Shown: in pieces, positions 9,214 through 13,254 of the stretch
Numbering within the stretch: position 1 is the first letter of the stretch
Layout of the letters: each line of letters begins with the position of its first letter
Source: Chromera velia
Taxonomy: Eukaryota > Sar > Chromeraceae
Direction of reading: 5' to 3'
DNA length: 13,254 nucleotides
Assembly: GCA_018398765.1 (NCBI GenBank)
Contig: JAHBMJ010003098.1
Location: forward strand, 1-13,254
Translations under genes and position numbers: made by a program
The notes under the pieces: model-generated
Seen by the model: the letters and a program-made list of their open reading frames with translations, nothing else
Database searches by the model: none
Told to the model about the DNA's origin: nothing

Positions 9214-10575
9214 CAGCTAACTGCCCGCCTGCCTGACTGACCACACAGACTCCATGAAGCTTCTGTCCAGAGTTTTGTAGTCTTTGTCGAAGTCGATCCA
9301 TCGTCCCATGCGCTCTGCATCCTCAAATAGATAGATATGCAGAGGGGGAGGCGGAGAGGTTGCAGATAGGCAAGGCGTAACGTGATTGGCCCAGGGAGGC
9401 AAGCAATCATCATGAAAAGAGAAAGTTTGCAAAGAAAAAAAAAAAAAACAGGAAAGCAGGGACTCAAAAATGAACGGAGAAAGAAGGAAACTTGCAAAAA
9501 CACAAGAGAAACACACCGACGGTAAATCTCCAGTCCTGAGCACATCTCATCACAATGCTCCGACACTCCTCGTTGTACTTGTCGATTCCCATCTGAAAAC
9601 GTCCGCAGCAGCAGCAGCAGAAGAAGAAGAATCAAATCTCCCCTCTTGCTGCTGTCTCTTTCTGTCAACTGAAAGGATGGAGGCTTGGTCAAAAACGAAA
9701 GCCTGATTTTCTGATGGCCTTTGTACATGATAAGGTGACGATTGCCAAAGGAAACTGAAACAGAAATACAAGAGCCTGATTTTCTGATGGCCTTTGTACA
9801 TGATGAGGTGACGATTGCCAAAGGAAACTGAAACAGAAATACAAGAGGGGAGGGGCGTCAGATGTCGAGAGAGTGCTTAAAGTGTGAAAATAGGGGGGCA
9901 AAACATTTAGAGCTCACGCAGAAAGCCTGCCCATCGAACAACCAGTGATAGAGCACTGATGACAGTAAGATCTACGCTTCCCACCCACCTTCAGGACATC
10001 CTCTCTGCTCTGGATGTTGCATTTCTTGTCGATCTCATGCTCCACAGGCAGTCCGTGGCAGTCCCACCCGAACCTCCTCTCCACGCAGTGCCCTGTCTGA
10101 TGGGCATATCGGGTTATCACATCCTGCAGACAGCAGATACACAGGGGCGCACCCGCTGAAGACTGATGCTGCTGACCGAGCCCAACCTGTCTGAGACATG
10201 TAGAAGAGAAAGGGGGGAGACGGCGGTTGCATGCACCCACACAAGGGACAGACCTTGATGGTTCCGGCAAGGATGTGCCCGTAGTGTGGCTTTCCGGTAG
10301 CAAAGGGAGGTCCATCGTAAAAGTTGTAGGACGGTCTCTTTTCGTCCACCGACTGCTTATACGACTTCTGGAAGGCGTCAATCTCCCTCCAGAAGCGCAG
10401 CACCTCCTCTTCCTCCTTGGGAAAGTTCGGGCTCTCCGGCACTGCAGGTTTATTTCACATACACACATGCAGACTACTTTCATACACACGGATGGTTGGT
10501 AAAGCCGTGCATCGGGATGGGGGCACAGGACTCACCCGGGAGAAATGCCGAAGAAGGCGGGGAAGAGGAGGTCAT
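1..10575 (-). CDS. IARS1: Isoleucyl-tRNA synthetase, cytosolic eukaryotic type (28 exons seen; 3' end beyond left edge)
   Basis: This class I aminoacyl-tRNA synthetase attaches isoleucine to tRNA-Ile and proofreads mischarged valine. Exons (minus strand, high to low): 10575-10536, 10441-10254, 10123-9989, 9592-9517, 9314-9242, 9035-8984, 8559-8456, 8200-8090, 7740-7597, 7321-7247, 6882-6795, 6473-6301, 5996-5883, 5712-5632, 5278-5162, 4917-4848, 4526-4452, 4095-3966, 3741-3678, 3311-3165, 2956-2855, 2546-2514, 2225-2142, 1774-1729, 1474-1247, 810-742, 500-320 and 51-1 (cut). Every junction is GT...CAG and keeps frame. The sum is 2851 nt, or 950 codons plus one base; human IARS1 has about 1260 residues, so roughly 300 are missing to the left. 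Motifs: HYGH 66-69, WDCHGLPVE 96-104, [11 protein letters not shown] 235-245, GEEDY 351-355, KMSKR 625-629. Similarity to eukaryotic cytosolic IleRS runs through all exons, so this is not the bacterial or organellar type. The ATG at 10575 is supported because its 40-nt exon splices to restore the family N-terminus VPESPNFP. Individual junctions could be off by a few bases, but the frame closes at each one. Confidence 0.96.
847..1000. repeat. Compound CATA / (AC)n / (AG)n / GGGAGA microsatellite in intron 25
   Basis: On the plus strand, CATA units (about 857-880) give way to (AC)10 at 925-944, (AG)n to about 970, then GGGAGA-type units to 1000. All of it lies inside the 436-nt intron 25, the longest intron found. 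Confidence 0.93.
2036..2078. repeat. Poly-C run of 16 followed by CT-rich tract in intron 23
   Basis: Sixteen consecutive C residues (2036-2051) are followed by CTCTCTCTCCCTCCCTCCCT-like sequence. In the sense transcript this is a long G run next to a GA-rich tract. Confidence 0.92.
2514..2546 (-). other. 33-nt microexon (IleRS exon 22)
   Basis: The exon is bounded by TTTGCAG upstream and a GTGAGT donor downstream. It encodes [10 protein letters not shown] with split codons at both ends: AG|A gives Arg and CA|G gives Gln. Only with this exon included does the path rebuild the family motif RW(I/V)LS...SL...FV.E between exons 21 and 23. Confidence 0.87.
3541..3595. repeat. (CT)n(CA)n(GA)n compound microsatellite in intron 19
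   Basis: About 19 nt of CT, about 21 nt of CA and about 15 nt of GA follow one another directly. The CT and GA arms are reverse complements, so either strand could form a hairpin with a CA/GT loop. Confidence 0.93.
4744..4840. repeat. (AGAC)n / (GTCT)n tetranucleotide microsatellite in intron 16
   Basis: About 97 bp of AGAC units with a short AAAC block in the middle (about 4783-4800). In the sense orientation the (GTCT)n array begins about seven bases after the intron 16 donor at 4847. Confidence 0.93.
5556..5590. repeat. (TC)n(AC)n(GA)n compound microsatellite in intron 14
   Basis: A smaller version of the intron 19 repeat in the same order: TC to 5565, AC to 5580, GA to 5590. Again the two arms are self-complementary. 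Confidence 0.9.
7950..8089 (-). repeat. Degenerate GNCA-type tetranucleotide array at the start of intron 8
   Basis: Reading the sense strand from the donor, the intron runs GTCAGTCAGTTAGTCAGCCA and then GACA, GGTA, GGCG, GCGA, GTCA and so on. A loose four-base period is kept for roughly 90 to 140 nt, decaying with distance from the donor. The plus strand shows it as TGAC/TGCC/TGTC units. The first repeat unit supplies the donor GT itself. Confidence 0.8.
8431..8455 (-). repeat. GTCA tandem array at the start of intron 7
   Basis: Intron 7 opens in sense with GTCAGTCAGTTAGTCAGTCA followed by GTTGG, six nearly perfect four-base units. Its first 17 nt are identical to those of intron 8. Confidence 0.88.
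8822..8851. repeat. (CATC)n/(CATA)n tetranucleotide repeat in intron 6
   Basis: Units of TCCA then TACA run over about 30 bp on the plus strand, inside the 424-nt intron 6. Apart from this repeat the intron shows only purine-rich plus-strand sequence. Confidence 0.85.
9164..9213. repeat. (GA)n(CA)n(GA)n compound microsatellite in intron 5
   Basis: A GA arm, about 18 nt of CA, then a second GA arm. The arms have the same orientation, so no inverted pair forms, unlike introns 14 and 19. Confidence 0.9.
9701..9846. repeat. 73-bp tandem duplication in intron 3
   Basis: Copy 1 is 9701-9773 and copy 2 is 9774-9846, each starting gcctgattttctgatggcc. The copies differ only at 9732 (A) versus 9805 (G), so the duplication is recent or kept uniform. 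It sits inside the 396-nt intron 3 of the IleRS gene and is not a multiple of three. No coding signal was recognised in it. Confidence 0.95.
10536..10575 (-). other. IleRS exon 1, start codon exon (40 nt)
   Basis: The exon encodes [13 protein letters not shown] plus one base (G). A strong GTGAGT donor follows at 10535. Joined to TG at 10441 it makes the valine of VPESPNFP, the conserved start of cytosolic IleRS. The exon itself has no family similarity, so the call rests on the donor, the phase match and the ATG. The same frame stays open upstream to another ATG at 10677, so this may not be the only start. Confidence 0.75.
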
Positions 10576-10827
10576 CGAACGAGACGGGAGACGGGAACTC
10601 ACTCGTGTGGCAAGAAGACTACTCGGTCGCAAGTATGTCAAACGATTCTTTGCATGCAGCAAAGATGCAAACAGCATGAAAGCCGAGGAGAATTTCAGCC
10701 TAAATTCAATCTGTCTGCAGCAGTCTGTTCTCCAGAGCTGGAAGGAGCAGGTCGATCAGTCTGTGTTCGTTGGAGCCGAATTGGCCGCGGTTTCGAAAAG
10801 ATGGTCGGTCCCCGTGGCACTGAAGCA

Positions 10828-10856
10828 GCGCGCGTGCTTTTGGGGCGCGCGCGCGA
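10828..10856. repeat. Alternating GC inverted block in the intergenic region
   Basis: GCGCGCG is followed by TGCTTTTGGGG and then CGCGCGCGC. The two alternating tracts can pair as a hairpin with an about 10-nt loop, and alternating CG is prone to Z-DNA. It is the most CpG-dense point in the window. The function is unknown. Confidence 0.7.
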
Positions 10857-11266
10857 CGGCCGGGATGGCAGAGACAAACGGAGACACGACCGCGATTTCT
10901 GTCTCTAAGTTTGATTTGAAGTTAACACAAACGATCTTGAAAGGACTTCGAACATCTTTTCGATCAAACGAGCTCCGACCGAATCACTCCTTCTGCATTC
11001 GAACACAGACGATGAAAGACTGCATGGACATATCCCCGAAAACGATTCAACATCTCATTCGACTCAATGTCCGCAGTTTCTTTTTGATAGTTACAGTCTG
11101 AGCCACCATCTTTCGGTGTGTATCGGTGAGGCGTCCTTACAGGTATTGCCGTCTTCTTTTCAGCAGACGAAAAAACAGAAGCCACGCTCTCTCTGTGCAC
11201 ATCTACAGAGGGGCAGACAGGTATTGAGACGAGCAGGCCTTCATGTGTGCATTCGTCGGCGAAGAG

Positions 11267-11284
11267 CTGCTGCTGCTGCTGCTG
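11267..11284 (+). repeat. (CTG)6 trinucleotide repeat upstream of the EEP gene
   Basis: Six CTG units lie 16 bases upstream of the ATG at 11301, probably in the 5' UTR. The EEP reading frame is open through the repeat (as Cys codons) back to a stop at 11127. A longer coding exon therefore cannot be excluded, but no ATG occurs in that frame before 11301. Confidence 0.85.
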
Positions 11285-11300
11285 TGTGTTGAGTTTCTGC

Positions 11301-13139
11301 ATGAGACTTGTGGCGACGTTTCCTTGCCTGCTCTCTTCCTGTCTCCTCAAGAAGTGGTTCGGTCCTCTCGACCAGTGCCTGATGCCCAAAGGAAAGGCAC
11401 AGGGAAGGCTGAGCAAAACGTTCTCTCACGATCTGGGTGCGGGTCCTGATGAGGTGTCTGTAGCATCTCTGAACGCGCTTGCACCGCCCTACGTAGAGAT
11501 CCCGCCAGGTGTCACACGCCCGGAAGAGCGGGAGGTGTACGGATGGGATTTCCGATGGAATTTGTTGAAACAAAGAGTCAGTCAAGCAGGCAGCAAGTCA
11601 TTCATGTCCTTTGTCAGTCCCCAATTTCCGCGTGCGCATGAGCATGCATGGGTCTTTCTTTCAGTGGGACTTCAGACTGAATGTGGCGGTGCGTCTTTCG
11701 TGCGTGTTGAATGTATCCTAGTTTGCGTGTCTGTGTGTCAAGCTCTGTTTCGCTGGGCGGTCGTCATTCCCCGGTCCTCCATCTCTCTGTGCATGAACAT
11801 GTTTGCATGTGTTAAGGCTTGTGTGTGTGTGTGTGTGTGTGTGTGTGAACGCGCAGCTTCTGGGCACGAATGCCGACTTCTTCTGTCTCCAAGAAGTTGA
11901 CAACAGGCTCTTTGAGGGGATGGAGAGAGACCTCAGAGATGCAGGGTATAGGGGGGTGATGCAGGTCTGTCTCTGTCTCTCCCTGTCTTTCTCTTCTCTA
12001 ACTTTGTTGGGTTCTCTGTCTGTTGCTCTGTACGTCTTTCCTTCCGTCTGTTTGAAACAAGAAGTTGTTCAGCCTGTCTGTGTGTGACAAAAGGGTCGAA
12101 AAGGGGGCGAAAGTAGATAGGGCTGTCCCGGACAGACAGTGAAAGTCGAAGAGGACGAACCGCCATCGATCGGTCTGCTTCTGTTTAAGCGTGTGTGTAT
12201 GTGCGTGTATATGTGATGGTCTTCTGTGCAGGACGCGAAAAGGAAAAAAGAGTGCCACACGGTGGGAGTCGCAACGTTCTATCGAGCCGAGAAGTTCCAG
12301 TTGCAGTCGGAAGACCACAGGAGTCGGGCACTGATCCTCCTTCTGAAGAGAAATCTTTCACGGCTGCCAGGAGGCGGTGTCTTGGGCCCTCAATCGTTGT
12401 CTTCCTCTTCCTCTTCTTCTTCTAGTTCTTCTCCGATGGACTCTCGAGATGAATCTCCAGACACCGAGGAAGAATTTGATGAGGCGGGGGACGGGAAGGT
12501 ACGGCCTGTGTTCATTCAAGTCGCGAACGTGCACCTGCAGGGAGAGCCCAAAAGAGTGCAGGATCGATTCTCTCAGGTCAGGTTGGTGCCAGGCTAGCTA
12601 CTTCGAATTCAGATTTGATTTTTTTTTATGAAATGAAAAGGGCATTTGTCGGTGCGATCAGGTGGTTGCATCGAATACATTCATTTCGATGAATTGCCCG
12701 TTCAGTGTCTGTTGCATGGAACGACAACCCCCCTATATTTGGAGGTGTAGAGGACGGATGCGCTTGAAGGGAAGAAAACTGTGAGGGAGCGTCCGTGTAG
12801 ACTTACAGTGAGTCTGCTCAATTGCTTGCGGAAAGAGTGACGCACTCACAGAGAGACACACTGTCAGGCACGGCATGGGTTGGGGGTCTGACTGGCGATT
12901 TCCTTCCCTGCATGCTTCTTCTCTTGTCTTTCTCCATGTGTGAGCTTTCATGAAACGCCCCCCCTCATACATACATGCACTGATTACAGACGCGCTCCAC
13001 TGTGAAGTCGCTCCGATCGACGCACGACGGCCTGGGGTGGCGTTCCTCTGGGTGTGAGTGCGTGGTGATAGCGGGAGACTTCAACTCGGACAGGGAGAGC
13101 TCGCCGTATGTGTTCCTCTCCACCGGGGAATTCGCTGCC
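11301..13139 (+). CDS. EEP-family nuclease/phosphatase-like protein, CCR4/nocturnin/Angel type (5' part; continues past right edge)
   Basis: Exons are 11301-11576, 11857-11964, 12232-12576 and 12990-13139, all split between codons (phase 0); donors are GT and acceptors CAG. The 293 codons give the first part of an Mg-dependent EEP domain. VASLNALAPPYV holds the metal/phosphate-site Asn (58), and W.FRWNLLKQR precedes the first junction. ADFFCLQEVD holds the catalytic Glu (105). Then follow VGVATFYRAEKF (139-150), VANVHLQGEP with Asn227 and His229, and VVIAGDFNSDRESSPYVFLS with Asp273 and Asn275. The last conserved motif (SDH type) is not yet reached. Relatives shorten mRNA poly(A) tails (CCR4), dephosphorylate NADP(H) (nocturnin) or act on RNA ends (Angel); the sequence does not decide which. 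The start at 11301 is the first ATG in the frame and gives a hydrophobic leader MRLVATFPCLLSSCLL; a second ATG at 11382 would give MPKGKAQGRLSK. An acidic, serine-rich insert lies in exon 3. Confidence 0.87.
11821..11846 (+). repeat. (GT)13 just upstream of the EEP intron 1 acceptor
   Basis: A pure GT run ends ten bases before the acceptor GAACGCGCAG. It stands where a polypyrimidine tract would be expected, so this acceptor is supported by a GU tract instead. Confidence 0.9.
12388..12498 (+). other. Serine-rich acidic insert in the EEP domain
   Basis: Between the strand ending LILLLKR and the strand VFIQVANVH, exon 3 encodes a run of 11 serines followed by DESPDTEEEFDEAGDG. EEP enzymes usually have only a short loop here. 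The Ser run comes from TCT/TCC codons, so microsatellite expansion is the likely origin. The insert keeps the frame. Confidence 0.75.
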
Positions 13140-13254
13140 GTCAGTCTGAAGGAATTGAGCAGTTGATTCATTGGGGTATGATGGTTCATGGGGCTGGGCA
13201 TTCAAGTGCTTCCAAATGTGTCTTTTTTTCCCCTCCTCCTCCCCCCCCCCCCCC
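13140..13254 (+). other. Start of EEP intron 4, ending in poly-C at the window edge
   Basis: The donor GTCAGT follows ...STGEFAA. Sequence beyond shows no further domain similarity and becomes T- and C-rich, ending in at least 14 C. The frame would stop at 13164-13166 (TGA) if the intron were retained, giving a truncated protein. Confidence 0.7.

Larger units (their letters stand above)
8984..10441 (-). other. IleRS catalytic core, first half (exons 2-6, residues about 14-188)
   Basis: Exon 2 carries [19 protein letters not shown], in which HYGH is the HIGH-type ATP-binding signature of class I synthetases. Exon 3 carries [19 protein letters not shown]. Exon 4 carries [16 protein letters not shown], exon 5 [15 protein letters not shown], and exon 6 [17 protein letters not shown]. 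The exon 5/6 junction rebuilds SVWWVF by joining TG to G, as in the family. Together they form the N-terminal part of the Rossmann fold that binds ATP and isoleucine. Confidence 0.95.
10576..11300. promoter_or_regulatory. Divergent intergenic region between the IleRS and EEP start codons
   Basis: About 725 bp lie between the ATG at 10575 (minus) and the ATG at 11301 (plus). The region must hold the 5' UTRs and promoters of both genes. It lacks the long microsatellites of the introns. It contains five TTCGA motifs between 10792 and 11062, a GCGCGC block at about 10828-10856, and (CTG)6 at 11267-11284. No TATA box or known initiator is assigned. The promoter role follows from gene order rather than from a recognised motif. 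Confidence 0.6.

Noticed and set aside
9156-9821. A 221-codon minus-strand open frame across IleRS exons 4-5 and introns
   Set aside because: Only 9592-9517 and 9314-9242 match IleRS. The rest translates microsatellite and the 73-bp duplication, with canonical splice sites between.
9727-9831. Possible C/D-box snoRNA on the plus strand of the 73-bp repeat (ATGATGA at 9800, CTGA at 9828)
   Set aside because: The boxes are only about 21 nt apart, the first copy has ATGATAA instead, no terminal stem is seen, and the strand is opposite to the host gene. Chance occurrence is more likely.
10441-10442. A GTG start at 10442 for IleRS, directly before CCGGAG
   Set aside because: The G at 10442 is the last base of the CTGCAG acceptor. 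A spliced 40-nt exon with ATG and a GTGAGT donor restores the same valine, which is far more likely in a nuclear gene.
10496-11101. A 201-codon open frame on the plus strand across the intergenic region
   Set aside because: It overlaps IleRS exon 1 on the opposite strand and shows no recognisable domain. Equally long open frames occur in plain intron sequence of this window (for example 7102-7800), so its length is not informative.
12377-12425. A 49-nt intron inside EEP exon 3
   Set aside because: The boundaries look good, but removal would shift the frame before the conserved VANVH motif, and it is far shorter than every other intron here. It is kept only as a possible alternative event.

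Overview
The window is nuclear DNA from an intron-dense eukaryote. It holds two protein-coding genes arranged head to head, and both run off the ends of the window. A cytosolic-type isoleucyl-tRNA synthetase (IleRS) fills positions 10575 down to 1 on the minus strand. An endonuclease/exonuclease/phosphatase (EEP) superfamily protein of the CCR4/nocturnin/Angel kind starts near 11301 on the plus strand and continues past 13254.

The IleRS was rebuilt exon by exon from conserved family sequence plus GT...AG junctions that keep frame. It has 28 exons in the window (the last cut by the left edge) and 27 introns averaging about 286 nt. They encode 950 residues: HIGH-type motif (HYGH), WDCHGLPVE, the CP1 editing domain with [11 protein letters not shown] and the GEEDY region, [13 protein letters not shown], the anticodon-binding domain, and the start of the eukaryotic C-terminal extension. 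The remaining C-terminus lies to the left of base 1. The EEP gene shows four exons (293 codons) carrying the Asn of the first EEP motif, LQEVD, VANVH and GDFNS; the final SDH-type motif would lie to the right.

About 725 bp separate the two start codons and probably act as a divergent promoter. This stretch holds five TTCGA motifs and one alternating GC block. No RNA gene, mobile element, CRISPR array or prokaryotic feature was seen.

The most unusual material is in the introns. Of 31 donors, 13 carry C at +3, only one carries A, and all have G at +5. All 30 visible acceptors are CAG, and 18 are TGCAG. Several introns open with tandem or degenerate tetranucleotide arrays (GTCA, GTCT, GTTG type) that begin at, or within a few bases of, the donor GT. 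Introns 7 and 8 share the same first 17 nt. Other introns hold compound (CT)n(GT)n(GA)n microsatellites that could fold on themselves, and intron 3 holds a 73-bp tandem duplication.

The gene order, intron density and microsatellite load suggest a protist, and an alveolate such as a chromerid would fit. The sequence alone does not prove the taxon.
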